From a bacterium (GTDB lineage Bacteria > 4484-113 > JAFGCY01): a DNA stretch of 64,000 nucleotides. Each line of letters opens with the position of its first letter. Positions within the stretch are counted from its first letter, which is position 1. The notes below the pieces were generated by a model. The model searched no databases. It was given only the letters and a program-made list of their open reading frames with translations, and had not been told where the DNA came from. Both the position numbers and the translations under genes were made by a program. The stretch spans positions 1 to 64,000 of the forward strand of contig JAFGCY010000100.1 in assembly GCA_016932385.1 (NCBI GenBank), written 5' to 3'. Of the stretch, positions 25,105-34,134 are shown one piece after another.

Positions 25105-27900
25105 ATGCGGTTTTACTTGATATTGCTTATCAGCTTGTTAGTCGTCTTGCTGATCGGATGCCAGGGCGGATCCGTGCCGCTGGCCGGTCCCACCAGTGAG
25201 TTGCAGCCGGAGACTGCTGCGGACACGCCGGGCGATTCCCTGCCGGCGCTAGCGGACATCGACCAATACGTACGGCACAGTCAAATCCTCGACGGCGATA
25301 CCGTGCAGGGCAGCTTTGCCGTTAACGCGCACAATTGGAGTCCCAGCGCGACCAGAGGGCTGTTGATGATTCCGGAAAGCGAGCACCTGGCCTTTGCCGT
25401 GTACGGCATTCCTTCACGCGCCACGCCGCCGGATTACTTCACTTACAACACATCCTGGTACGATGGCGATCCGTTGGTAACGTCGCCGAACGATGGTTTC
25501 TGGGTGGCTTATGCGGACTTCGCGCAGGACTGCTGGGTTTTCACCGGGCCCTATTCCAGCTCGCAGACACGCATCGCGGTACCGGCGCAGGCCGATGTGA
25601 TCAGCCCCGGCGACAACCTGTTCGTTGCCGTGATCATGCTCCAGGGCAATGCGCTGATTATCAATTCGGTCAGTGCGGGCTATTACACGACCGAAGGCTA
25701 TGAGGAAGTCTATCTCGCCCCGCCACAGGGCAAACGGGTCAGCCACGGCATCGATATTCAGCTCGATCCCGCCGGCAATCCGCAGATCGCTTATCTGGTC
25801 AATGACTCAATATACACGACCTATGGCAACCAGCTCCGCATTGCCAGCCTGACGGACGGCGAATGGACCCTCGAGCCTGAATCCACGCCCTACACCATCT
25901 GGGACATCATGTTTCGGATCGGTGACAATGGCCGCCGCGCCATTCTGGCCGCCACCTCCACCTCAGGCGAACTACACCTGCTCTACGACGGTGGCAGTGG
26001 AGAATTCACCGGTGACTACCTGATAACCACCGAACACAACAGCGCCAACCGGCCGGCGATGTCCTTCTTCAACGCCGATGGCGATCCCTCCGGCGATCGC
26101 GATGACCTGATGATCGTCTACGAGGAAGAAGACGCCTGGCCCGATTTCTACGTCCGGTCTTGCCGCTACGACGGCACCAATCCTCCCGTGATTGAAAATG
26201 TCTATCCGGGCTCTCTCGCCCAGGTCGGCTGCCCCAGCCTGACTACGAATGCCGACAACTCACTATTGCTGGGTTACCTGGTGGAAATGGTGGTCGATGA
26301 GCCGTTCCTGGACACCCAGTCTTACACGACTGGTGGTGGCTGGGCCAATTCCGGCTTCGTCGACTGGGTGGATATCGATCCCGAGGACGACTTCGTGTTC
26401 CGTCCGGGCATCTCGACGGTCGAGTTGCCGGATCACAGCCTGGCCGCAGCTTGGATCCACGAAGGCAATCACGGGATCGTGCTGGGCCACTCCACAGCCA
26501 TGGGCTGGGACAGCACGCCGACGGACACAATTGGGTGCGATGCTCCGTCCATCATCGACCTGGAAGTCTATCCCGACGGCGATGTGGGCTTTTTAGCGGA
26601 TTACGCCGACTATCGGCTGCAATTGTTCCGCAAGCAACCGGGCGTGAACGAAGCGGTCCAGGTCACCGCCATCGACAACTCCGTCACTGATAGCGGTTAC
26701 GGCACGATGGCCGTCGATGCCGACGGCGTCACGCATATCGCGACCTGCAGCGTAGAGGGCAGCGGGCTCCTGTACTACACCGTCGATGAGAGTGGAGTAA
26801 GCGAACCCGCTGTCGTCGATGCGCTGGGTTGGTCCCAGGGCGCGTCCGGCGGCATGCCCGTCATGGTCGCGCTGGGTGACGACTTGTACGTCTTCGACTG
26901 GGATCGCGCTCACTGCACTCTCATGTATTCACTGAATCGCACGGGTAGCTGGATCGTCGAAAACGGAACGATTCCCACCGATCCGCCCTGCATGAGTACA
27001 GTGGCGGCCGGTTACCTGGCCGAATCCAATCTGATCTATGTTGTCTACCAGGAGTCAATCAATGAAACGATCAACATCGTCTCATTCACGCCGGACGGAA
27101 CGGACTACCAGTCCAACGAGTTGATACCGTACATCTCCGAGCTGCCGGCGATCGACGACGACGAAACCAATGTCGGCGCGCTGTATCTCAAATCGACGCT
27201 GTACGGCACCGATCGGTTGGTGTTCAGCCTGGGGCCGCCGCGCACCGCTCCCAATCAAGAAGAAATCGTGACCAGCGAAGCCTCGCTAACCGATCCGCCG
27301 TACAAGCTCGAATACAACACCGTACGGCAGACCTGGTTGGCCGGCAGCCATGGCGACGACATCAACAGCTGCCTGGTCCACACGCGCACCCCCGAGGGCT
27401 ACTGGACGGGACCCCAATTGGTCACCAGCCAGCCAGGCACAGCATACGTTGCCATCGGCGGGATCGAGCACGACCATGTCACCGGCTGCAACTACGTCGT
27501 GGTCTACGAGCAGCCCGACGGCGACACCTGGCGCCAGGTTAACGTCTATGCGGACAACAACGCCTTGGGCTTGTTTGAATACATCAACTACGTCATGGAA
27601 TATGACACCGCCAACTACGACATGAGCAGCGTGGTTACCGCGCCCAACGCGCACGGCTGGCCCTGGATCTCCCTGATGATCAAGCCGAATACGCAGCTGA
27701 CCTGGAATTTCCGCGTGATGGAACCGGTTACTTCGTTTGCCTGGAACAGCGCGTTCACTTGGGAAACGGAGTACATCCAGCCAGTCGGCAATCAGATGAT
27801 GGTCGTTCTGGGCAACGGCTTGCCGGCGCTGGCGCTGCTCGAAGGGTATCAGGCTAACGAAGACGATTACGGTCGGGTGCTGGTCCGCTATCCCTGGTAG
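25105..27900 (+). CDS. Large lipoprotein with shared W-motif module and repeat (propeller-like) region, unknown function
   Basis: A 931-aa lipoprotein. The ATG at 25105 is preferred over the TTG just before it; GGGAGGTG stands 5 nt upstream. The lipobox is LLIGC with Cys19. Residues ~95-195 contain the motif WVAYADFAQDCWVF, a relaxed version of the tryptophan motif in three other lipoproteins of this window, followed by FVAVIMLQGNALIINS. Residues ~205-920 contain repeated short strands ending in patterns such as DIQLDPAGNPQIAYLVN, MAVDADGVTHIATCS and DHSLAAAWIHEGNHG, suggesting a beta-propeller of the kind seen in surface proteins (BNR/sialidase-like). No sialidase catalytic set is evident. 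It diverges from the glycosidase gene at 24974. I do not recognise a family. Confidence 0.8.
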   Translation: MRFYLILLISLLVVLLIGCQGGSVPLAGPTSELQPETAADTPGDSLPALADIDQYVRHSQILDGDTVQGSFAVNAHNWSPSATRGLLMIPESEHLAFAVYGIPSRATPPDYFTYNTSWYDGDPLVTSPNDGFWVAYADFAQDCWVFTGPYSSSQTRIAVPAQADVISPGDNLFVAVIMLQGNALIINSVSAGYYTTEGYEEVYLAPPQGKRVSHGIDIQLDPAGNPQIAYLVNDSIYTTYGNQLRIASLTDGEWTLEPESTPYTIWDIMFRIGDNGRRAILAATSTSGELHLLYDGGSGEFTGDYLITTEHNSANRPAMSFFNADGDPSGDRDDLMIVYEEEDAWPDFYVRSCRYDGTNPPVIENVYPGSLAQVGCPSLTTNADNSLLLGYLVEMVVDEPFLDTQSYTTGGGWANSGFVDWVDIDPEDDFVFRPGISTVELPDHSLAAAWIHEGNHGIVLGHSTAMGWDSTPTDTIGCDAPSIIDLEVYPDGDVGFLADYADYRLQLFRKQPGVNEAVQVTAIDNSVTDSGYGTMAVDADGVTHIATCSVEGSGLLYYTVDESGVSEPAVVDALGWSQGASGGMPVMVALGDDLYVFDWDRAHCTLMYSLNRTGSWIVENGTIPTDPPCMSTVAAGYLAESNLIYVVYQESINETINIVSFTPDGTDYQSNELIPYISELPAIDDDETNVGALYLKSTLYGTDRLVFSLGPPRTAPNQEEIVTSEASLTDPPYKLEYNTVRQTWLAGSHGDDINSCLVHTRTPEGYWTGPQLVTSQPGTAYVAIGGIEHDHVTGCNYVVVYEQPDGDTWRQVNVYADNNALGLFEYINYVMEYDTANYDMSSVVTAPNAHGWPWISLMIKPNTQLTWNFRVMEPVTSFAWNSAFTWETEYIQPVGNQMMVVLGNGLPALALLEGYQANEDDYGRVLVRYPW

Positions 27901-27964
27901 CCGGGCAAGCATGTATGATTAGCGGCGCACCCAGGGGTGCAGAGCTTTGGATGCAGAGGGAGAC

Positions 27965-29665
27965 ATGCTGACCAGTCCGACGCCGAAGTACGAACTCGAC
28001 TACCGCTATCACGTGATGGTGCCGATGCGCGACGGCATTCGCCTCTCCACCGACCTGGCGATTCCCCGGGGCCCCGGCCCCTGGCCCGTCGTGATCACGC
28101 GCACGCCCTACGGCAACAACGACTCCTTGCGCACCGAGCGCCTGCTCTGGCTGGCGCGGCGCGGGTTCGCCGTGGCCTACCAGGACTGCCGGGGGCGCTA
28201 TGACAGCGAGGGCGAGTGGGAGCCGTTCCGCACCGAGCGCGAGGACGGGATGGACACGCTGGATTGGCTGAGCCGGCAGGACTTCTGCAACGGCAGCATC
28301 GGCGTCACCGGCCGCAGCTACGAGGGCTATAACGCCAACGTGCTGGCCTACGACCGCCACCCGGCCTTGAAGGCGGTCGTGCCGATCGTCGCCCTGCCCG
28401 ACCCGGTGCTCAACGTGCCCTACCAGAACGGCGCCTTCTTCTGGAACATGCTGATCTGGTCGTGCATGGTCCACGCGCGCTCCAACCAGGATGTCACGAA
28501 GGTCAACTGGGCGGACCTGTACACCGCGCTGCCCCTGAACGAGCTGGACAAGCTGACGGGCTTCGACTCCGAGACCTACCAGCACTGGATGGCGCACCCG
28601 ACGCTCGACGACTGGTGGAAAGCGGTCTGCTACATGGACAAGTGGGAGCGCGTGGATATTCCCGCACTGCACGTCTGCGGCTGGTACGACGACGACGGCA
28701 TCAGCACGTACAAGAACTTCCCCGGCCTCAGGGCGGCCGCCAAGACCGGCGAGGCCCGGGACGGCCAGCGCTTGATCGTCGGTTGCTGGCCGCACGCCAC
28801 CAATAAGAGTAGCCAGGTCGGCGAGCTGGACTTCGGCGAGGGCGCGGTGATCGACCTGAACAGCCTGATCTTCCGCTTCTTCGCGAAGCATCTGGCCGGC
28901 GAGGACCACGGCCTCGACGCCGATCCGCGCTGCCGCCTGTTCATCATGGGCGAGAACCGCTGGCACGGCCTGCCCGACTGGCCCATCCCCGGCGCCACGA
29001 CGACCAAGTACTACCTGCACTCCGGCGGCGACGCCAACTCGCTGTTCGGCGACGGCACGCTGAGCACGTCTCCGCCCGTTGACGAACCGGCGGACGGCTA
29101 CACCTACGACCCCCTGAACCCGGTGCCGTACGTGACGGACCCGGTCAAGCTGCAGCTGGGCGAGGCGACGGACCAGCAGAGCATCGAGCGCCGGCCCGAC
29201 GTGCTGGTTTACACCACGCCGCCCCTCGCAGAGGACACGGTGGTCTGCGGGCGCGTGTTCGCCGAGTTGTACATCGCCAGCGACGCGCCGGGGACGGACT
29301 TCACCGCCAAGCTGGTCGACGTCTATCAAAACGGGATGGCGATCCAGCTCTGCGACGGCGTGCAGCGCGCCGAGTTCCGCGAGTCGCTGGAGCAGCCGTC
29401 CTGGCTGGAAGCCGGCCGGGTCTATAAACTCACCGTCGACATGTGGGCGACGGGCCTGCGCTTCTTCAAGGGCCATCGCATCCGCCTGGAGGTCAGCTCG
29501 AGCGCGGTGCCCAAGTTCGCGCGGCACCTGAACACCAACACCGACCAGAACACCGAGACCAAGCCGCGGATCGCGCGCCAGACGGTGTACCACGACCGCG
29601 AATACCCCAGTTGCCTGATCGTGGATATCGTACCGGAGGACGCGCTCAAGGACACGGCGCTGTGA
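27965..29665 (+). CDS. CocE/NonD-family hydrolase (X-Pro dipeptidyl-peptidase S15 type)
   Basis: A 566-aa enzyme without signal peptide. Residues ~10-300 are an alpha/beta hydrolase domain: MRDGIRLSTDLAIPRGPGPW, GYxxxxQDCRGRYDSEGEWEP-type block (FAVAYQDCRGRYDSEG), nucleophile Ser118 in GRSYEGY, acid in CGWYDDDG (~Asp242-244) and His277 in CWPHATN. Residues ~340-560 form the C-terminal jelly-roll domain of the family (VVCGRVFAELYIASDAPGTD, HRIRLEVSSSAVPKFARH). Members cleave acyl esters or amides such as cocaine, glutaryl-7-ACA or X-Pro peptides; the substrate here is unknown. The ATG at 27965 is close to AGAGGG; a TTG at 27947 with AGGGG 9 nt upstream is possible and would add six residues. 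The stop overlaps the next start (TGATG). Confidence 0.88.
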   Translation: MLTSPTPKYELDYRYHVMVPMRDGIRLSTDLAIPRGPGPWPVVITRTPYGNNDSLRTERLLWLARRGFAVAYQDCRGRYDSEGEWEPFRTEREDGMDTLDWLSRQDFCNGSIGVTGRSYEGYNANVLAYDRHPALKAVVPIVALPDPVLNVPYQNGAFFWNMLIWSCMVHARSNQDVTKVNWADLYTALPLNELDKLTGFDSETYQHWMAHPTLDDWWKAVCYMDKWERVDIPALHVCGWYDDDGISTYKNFPGLRAAAKTGEARDGQRLIVGCWPHATNKSSQVGELDFGEGAVIDLNSLIFRFFAKHLAGEDHGLDADPRCRLFIMGENRWHGLPDWPIPGATTTKYYLHSGGDANSLFGDGTLSTSPPVDEPADGYTYDPLNPVPYVTDPVKLQLGEATDQQSIERRPDVLVYTTPPLAEDTVVCGRVFAELYIASDAPGTDFTAKLVDVYQNGMAIQLCDGVQRAEFRESLEQPSWLEAGRVYKLTVDMWATGLRFFKGHRIRLEVSSSAVPKFARHLNTNTDQNTETKPRIARQTVYHDREYPSCLIVDIVPEDALKDTAL

Positions 29666-30168
29666 TGGAGCTGACGCCGATCCAGTCGTATTACGCCGCC
29701 TATTACCTGCTCGACCGGCTTACCACCTTCCCGTCCACTCGGTACATCAATGCTCCTGGGGAATATGTCTCTTACTTCGCCCCGATGTGCGAATGGGGCG
29801 CACTTATAGCAGACGACAATCAACCGCTAGACTGCCGATCCTGCGATCCGGCCTATCTGGCAGATTGGTATCGATTCCTTTCCCAAGTCATACAGAGGCT
29901 AAGCCCAGCCGACATCGAGCAACAGCATGCTTGCTTACGGATTACACCAGAGCAGATGCTCGCGGCCTTGGTGATGCACCTGTATGAGTACACGCATTTC
30001 CATTTCGTAGGGCTGGAAACCCTGATGGAAGATATCAACCACGAGCGCGTGAACAAGCAGCAGGACACGGAGTTCTGGCAACTCGTCAGGGAATGCTGCG
30101 AACGGGCCAAACAGCGGCTCGGCGATGATTATATGCCTAGCGAACGTTGCTTCCCGCCCGTAAGTTGA
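29665..30168 (+). CDS. Small hypothetical protein, translationally coupled to the CocE-type hydrolase
   Basis: A 167-aa soluble protein I do not recognise. The ATG shares its first base with the last base of the hydrolase stop (TGATG), a sign of coupled translation. The sequence is rich in Tyr, Cys and aromatic residues: IQSYYAAYYLLDRL, CEWGALI, CRSCDPAYLADWYRFL, MHLYEYTHFHFVGLETL and CCERAKQRL; most of it is predicted helical. The CRSC pair and several His could bind a metal, but no known pattern fits. Base use is visibly less GC-rich than the hydrolase before it, so the gene may have a different history from its neighbour. It is followed by 845 bp without a gene. Confidence 0.65.
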   Translation: MELTPIQSYYAAYYLLDRLTTFPSTRYINAPGEYVSYFAPMCEWGALIADDNQPLDCRSCDPAYLADWYRFLSQVIQRLSPADIEQQHACLRITPEQMLAALVMHLYEYTHFHFVGLETLMEDINHERVNKQQDTEFWQLVRECCERAKQRLGDDYMPSERCFPPVS

Positions 30169-30484
30169 CCTCGATTACTTACGACTTTCACTTTCCACTT
30201 TTGCTTGTTCGCACAAGCACGGTGGCTCGCGTTACATCAGCTTACGCTTAACACTTACGCTTCGCAAAATGTTAATCCGCGCTATTCCGCGATATGTCAC
30301 GAATTAGTCCTTGCGTTGCCTGTCGTTGTCTGTTATAACAAGTATGAAGATGCATCTTCGACCGCGGAAAACGCCTTGGCGTGGTCGACGGAGCGGGGTG
30401 TAATTACATTCCGATCCGACGCCGGGGTGTCCGCCCGCCGGATAATCGGGCCGAACTCCGGTGGTAATCAGGCCCAAGCTAAAA

Positions 30485-30968
30485 GGGACGGCCGTCCCGC
30501 TGAAGAAAGGGAAAAGGTTAACGGGGAAAGGGGACGAAGAAGAAAGGGATCAGGGAATTGTAGCGCGGCCGGCTCGGCTGCGTCCAGGCTTAATGCGGCT
30601 TCGCATTCGTAGCGGCGATTTCCGTATCGCCGGATTGGAGCGCTGGCTTCCAGCCGGCATTACCTGCCGCCAGGATGGCGGCGTTCCCGGAGCGCGGACG
30701 CCCTCGTCTGCATGTAGGGGCGCACGGCTGTGCGCCCAGGCTGGATGCGGGTTCCCGGCTGTAAGGTCCACGCCTGCGTGGACCGCAACAGCGACTTAAC
30801 CGATCCGGCCGGTGGAGCCAATGCGAAACCATGCGGTGCAACTACGGCCGTCCAGCTAGCTACGCCCAGCGACTACATTCTTCCAGCGCTGCGGCCGACA
30901 TCCCGCCATGGCGGGATCGGCCCTACCTCTAATCCCTCATCAATACAGGGCGCGCAGCCGTGCGTCCC
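30485..30968. repeat. Mosaic of short palindromic (REP-like) elements in an 845-bp gene-free gap
   Basis: The gap 30169-31013 has no gene. From 30485 it carries many short hairpins: GGGACGGCCGTCCC (30485-30498), CGGCGAT/ATCGCCG (30613-30632), GCCGCCA/TGGCGGC (30666-30682), GGGCGCAC/GTGCGCCC (30718-30737), GGTCCACG/CGTGGACC (30765-30784), ATCCCGCCATGGCGGGAT (30900-30917) and a degraded, inverted relative of the 30718 hairpin at 30948-30968. The left part (30169-30484) is less GC-rich and has tracts such as CTTTCACTTTCCACTTTT and CTTACGCTTAACACTTACGC that recur near 46.7-46.9 kb. Such arrays look like dispersed non-autonomous palindromic elements. Confidence 0.7.
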
Positions 30969-31013
30969 TACTTTGCCCTTTGGCCTGATTCCCAGCCCTT
31001 TCCCCTTTCACCT

Positions 31014-32318
31014 TTAACCTTTAACCTCTCCCCGGCCCCGCCGCGTCAGGATCCACGTCGCGATCATCAGGTACAGGTTGCCCACAAGACCGACCAGCGA
31101 GTACAGCGCGATCGACCAGTAAGCGCTTTGCCAGAAGTGCCAGCCCGCCCAGATCGCCACGATCCTCAGTACCAGCGAGGCCCCGCCGTAGATCGCCGTG
31201 ATGTCCTGGCGGTTGATTACCGCGAAGACACTCGTCGTCGGCGAGCCGACGAAGGCGATGAACAGCCAGGGAATGATTAGCCGCGTGTAATAGCCGGCCG
31301 CCTCGAAGTCCGCGCCCAGGAACACGCGGCAGGCCCAGGGGGCCAGGGCGAAGATCAGCGCCGTGGGCCCGATACCGACCAGGAACAGCCGCAGGTAGAT
31401 GTTGCCGATCAGCCGCCGCAGGTCGCCGCCGCGGTTGAACTCCTCGGCGGCCCGCTGCAAAAAGACCTGCGCCACCGCCTGGACGATCAGGAACATCGGC
31501 ATCGAGAAGATCCGCCGCGCCACGCCGTACTGGCCGACGGTACCCATGTCGTAGAGCGCGGCCATCACGAACAGCGAGACCTGTTGCGAGCAGGTGTTTA
31601 AGAGCGCCGCCGGCAGCTGGAAGACCGGGAACTGCTTATGCTTGATCAACAGCTCGCGGACACGGCCCGGCGCGATCAGCTTCAGCGCCGACCACAGCCC
31701 GTGGCCCGCCGCGCGGTAGATAATCACCGTGGCGGAACTGACCTGCCCGATTACCGCCGCTACCAGCAAGCCCGCCCCGCCGACGCGTAAAAACCCCAGC
31801 AGTGCGGCGGTATAGGTGTTGCCCACCGGTCGGGCGATCGTCGAGCGCGCGATGTTGCCGAACTGCTTGTGCCGCGTATTCCACATCGTGAGCACGCGGT
31901 AGACCCCGTTGGCGAACAGCGCCACGGGCAAAAGCCAGAGGTACGGCGCCAGTTCCTCAGCGTTGAACAGCCGCGCCAACCAGGGCCCCAAGGTCAGGAT
32001 GATCACCAGGATCAGCAGGCTGAAGGCCGTCGTCAGCAGCAGGCTGATCACCAGCAGGTCGGAGGCTTCGTCGTCGTCCTCGGGCAGCGGGATCGCGCCT
32101 TCGTAGCGTAGCGCGGGCATCGCCACCAGCACGTTGAGGAACGCGTTAAACAGGGTCAGCAGGCCGAAGTCCTCGGGTGTGTAGAGGCGCGCCAGCACGG
32201 GCATGATCAGCACGTTCAGCGCCGGGCCGAAAGCCGTCCCGAACAGCATGACCACGACATTGTGCAGAAACGTACCCGGTGGGAAGTAGCGCGCGAGTAG
32301 CTGGTTAAGTTTGGCCAT
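31014..32318 (-). CDS. Lipopolysaccharide/oligosaccharide flippase (Wzx-like, MOP superfamily)
   Basis: A 434-aa inner-membrane protein with about 12-14 helices, the expected size for Wzx flippases, which move lipid-linked sugar units across the membrane. The N-terminal FGTAFGPALNVLIMPVLARLYTPEDFG matches the typical start of the family (a helix followed by RLYTPEDFGLL). The ATG at 32318 was used; the TTG one codon upstream is not needed. It is the last gene of the minus-strand group 31014-35250 that also encodes three enzymes for a diamino-uronic acid sugar, so it probably flips the repeat unit containing that sugar. The polymerase and chain-length protein are on the opposite strand just beyond. 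Confidence 0.9.
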   Translation of the reverse strand: MAKLNQLLARYFPPGTFLHNVVVMLFGTAFGPALNVLIMPVLARLYTPEDFGLLTLFNAFLNVLVAMPALRYEGAIPLPEDDDEASDLLVISLLLTTAFSLLILVIILTLGPWLARLFNAEELAPYLWLLPVALFANGVYRVLTMWNTRHKQFGNIARSTIARPVGNTYTAALLGFLRVGGAGLLVAAVIGQVSSATVIIYRAAGHGLWSALKLIAPGRVRELLIKHKQFPVFQLPAALLNTCSQQVSLFVMAALYDMGTVGQYGVARRIFSMPMFLIVQAVAQVFLQRAAEEFNRGGDLRRLIGNIYLRLFLVGIGPTALIFALAPWACRVFLGADFEAAGYYTRLIIPWLFIAFVGSPTTSVFAVINRQDITAIYGGASLVLRIVAIWAGWHFWQSAYWSIALYSLVGLVGNLYLMIATWILTRRGRGEVKG

Positions 32319-32395
32319 CAACGGTGCCCGTTACAGCGGCGATCAGGCTGTGTGTCGTGCGATGCTAGCACGGCAGGTTGCGCGGGTCAAGCGGG

Positions 32396-33418
32396 CTAGA
32401 GATTCGTCGCCACGGGCATGCCTTCCTGGCGCAGGCTTTCGTCGGCGCAGGCCAGGATCCGCACGTTGGCATAGCCCTGGCTGCCGTTCGCGCGCGGTGT
32501 TGCACCCGTCTCGATGCAGCGGATGAACTCCTCGCACTCGGCGCGCAGCGGCTCGGTCGGCTTGACGAACGGGATCGAGACGTCGCCACTTCTGACCTTC
32601 AGCGACGAGCCCGCGACCGGCTCGGAGAATTGCTCCCAGTCGACGCTCTTCTCATGCACCTGCAGCTTATAGCGGGGATCCATGTCGTCGAAGACGACCA
32701 TCCGCTCGCTGCCGACAACCTTGATCAGGCGCACTTTCTCCGGGTCGAGCCAGCTGGAGGTGATCGTGGCGAACTGGCGGCCGTTATAGTGCAACGTCAG
32801 GTGCGTGATGTCGTGGATCTGCTCGTCGGTCTGCACGAAGGCACGGCCGGTGGCGCTGACCGAATGCGGGTCGGCACCGAGCAGGTACTGCACCACGCTG
32901 ATGTCGTGCGGCGCCAGCGACCACATCGCGTTCTCGTTTCTGCGGATCTGCCCCAGGTTGGCGCGCTGGGCGCAGATATAGTAGATCTCGCCCAGGTCGC
33001 CGTTGTCGATCATGCCCTTGATGTACTCGACCACGGGATGGTATAGCAGGATATGGCCGACCATCAGCGTCAGGTTGCGCTGGTTGGACAACTCCAGCAA
33101 CTCGCGCGCGCTCTCCGGCGAATCCGTCAGCGGCTTTTCCACGTGGCAGTGCTTGCCGGCCGCCAACAGCTGGCTGGCGATCGGCGCATGCGTCGGGGTC
33201 GGGGTGGCGACCACCACACCGGCGATTTCCGCGCGCGCGGCCAGTTCATCGACGCTTGTCGTGGTCCAGACCTGCGGGTATTGGCTGCTGACCCAGTCCA
33301 GCGACGCCTGGTCCTGGTCGCAGACCGCGCCCAGCACGCCCAGTACCGCCAGGTTGCGCACGTAGTTCTTGCCCCAGCGGCCGCTGCCGATCAGGCCGAT
33401 TTTCGGCTTTGTCTCCAT
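32396..33418 (-). CDS. Gfo/Idh/MocA-family sugar dehydrogenase (WlbA/WbpB-like)
   Basis: A 340-aa cytoplasmic oxidoreductase. The N-terminal Rossmann fold has GLIGSGRWG (residues 8-16) for NAD(P). HVEKPLT carries the conserved EKP at 94-96, and PHDISVVQYLLGA has His171 and Asp172 in the position of the family's catalytic residues. WlbA and WbpB oxidise the 3-hydroxyl of UDP-N-acetylglucosaminuronic acid to a keto group, the first committed step to UDP-2,3-diacetamido-uronic acids. Here the next two genes upstream encode the matching N-acetyltransferase and aminotransferase, so this role fits well. GGGAGAGGAAG precedes the ATG. The enzyme that makes the uronic acid (UDP-GlcNAc 6-dehydrogenase) is not in the window. 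Confidence 0.88.
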   Translation of the reverse strand: METKPKIGLIGSGRWGKNYVRNLAVLGVLGAVCDQDQASLDWVSSQYPQVWTTTSVDELAARAEIAGVVVATPTPTHAPIASQLLAAGKHCHVEKPLTDSPESARELLELSNQRNLTLMVGHILLYHPVVEYIKGMIDNGDLGEIYYICAQRANLGQIRRNENAMWSLAPHDISVVQYLLGADPHSVSATGRAFVQTDEQIHDITHLTLHYNGRQFATITSSWLDPEKVRLIKVVGSERMVVFDDMDPRYKLQVHEKSVDWEQFSEPVAGSSLKVRSGDVSIPFVKPTEPLRAECEEFIRCIETGATPRANGSQGYANVRILACADESLRQEGMPVATNL

Positions 33419-33446
33419 CTTCCTCTCCCTCGCGTGTCCGCCTTGG

Positions 33447-34076
33447 CTAGTCCAGCTCGACCATCGCCCGAGCGTGGTCCGGAGTATACACCAATGTGAC
33501 CGTCTCGCCGTCGATCTCGTATTCCCGGTTGCAGTTGCTCTCCGGACAGACCCAGCGCCCGTCGCTCTCGCGCGGAACGAGCACGCCCGCGCACAGGCAG
33601 GCCCAGCCGGCCTGTTTGGCCGGAATCCCGACCATGATCGCGTGCGGCGGCACGTTCTTGGTCACCACCGCGCCGCTGCCGATCAGGCACCACTCCCCGA
33701 GCTCCACGCCGCAGCGGATCGTGGCATTGGCGCCGATGCTGGCGCCGCGCCGCACCCAGGTGTCGACGTAATCCCGCGCGGGGTCCGTGCGCGGGAACGC
33801 GCTTCTCGGCGTGATCACGTTGGTGAATACGGCGCTCGGGCCTAAAAACGCGTGGTCCTCGATATGGCAGCCGGTATAGACGGAGACGTTGTTCTGGATC
33901 TTGACGTTATCGCCGATCTCGACGTTGCGGTCGATGAAGCAGTTCTGTCCCAGGATGCAGCGCCGGCCCAGCCGGGCGCCGGTCATCACGTGGCAGAAGT
34001 GCCAGATTTTGGTCCCGCCGCCGATCTGACAACCGTCGTCGATCACGGCAGTGGGGTGGGCGTAATAGTCGCTCAT
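33447..34076 (-). CDS. Left-handed beta-helix N-acetyltransferase (WlbB/WbpD-like)
   Basis: A 209-aa acetyltransferase of the hexapeptide-repeat type. Repeats such as TAVIDDGCQIGGGTKIWHFC, GARLGRRCILGQNCFI and DNVKIQNNVSVYTGC cover residues ~8-150. WbpD/WlbB proteins (~190-200 aa) use acetyl-CoA to acetylate the 3-amino group of UDP-2-acetamido-3-amino-uronic acid, and start with the same pattern of an N-terminal HPTAVID and a KIWHFCHV segment. A 30-residue C-terminal tail with CLCAG (Cys x Cys) is extra and may bind a metal. The gene lies between the dehydrogenase and aminotransferase genes of the same pathway. TAGAAT (minus, 34099-34104) and TGGAGTCGAA precede the ATG. Confidence 0.9.
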   Translation of the reverse strand: MSDYYAHPTAVIDDGCQIGGGTKIWHFCHVMTGARLGRRCILGQNCFIDRNVEIGDNVKIQNNVSVYTGCHIEDHAFLGPSAVFTNVITPRSAFPRTDPARDYVDTWVRRGASIGANATIRCGVELGEWCLIGSGAVVTKNVPPHAIMVGIPAKQAGWACLCAGVLVPRESDGRWVCPESNCNREYEIDGETVTLVYTPDHARAMVELD

Positions 34077-34134
34077 TTCGACTCCAGCAGAGTGGGAAAT
34101 TCTAGCATTTGTGGTTGCCGCCGCTCAATACCGA

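Noticed and set aside
27854-29593. 579-codon frame opposite the CocE-type hydrolase
   Set aside because: The hydrolase has an intact catalytic triad; the antisense frame runs into the neighbouring gene and has no recognisable domain.
30205-30612. Possible short gene in the repeat-rich gap
   Set aside because: It crosses several palindromes, has no ribosome site and gives a low-complexity product.
30485-30968. CRISPR array
   Set aside because: The repeats differ from each other and spacing is irregular; no cas gene is present.
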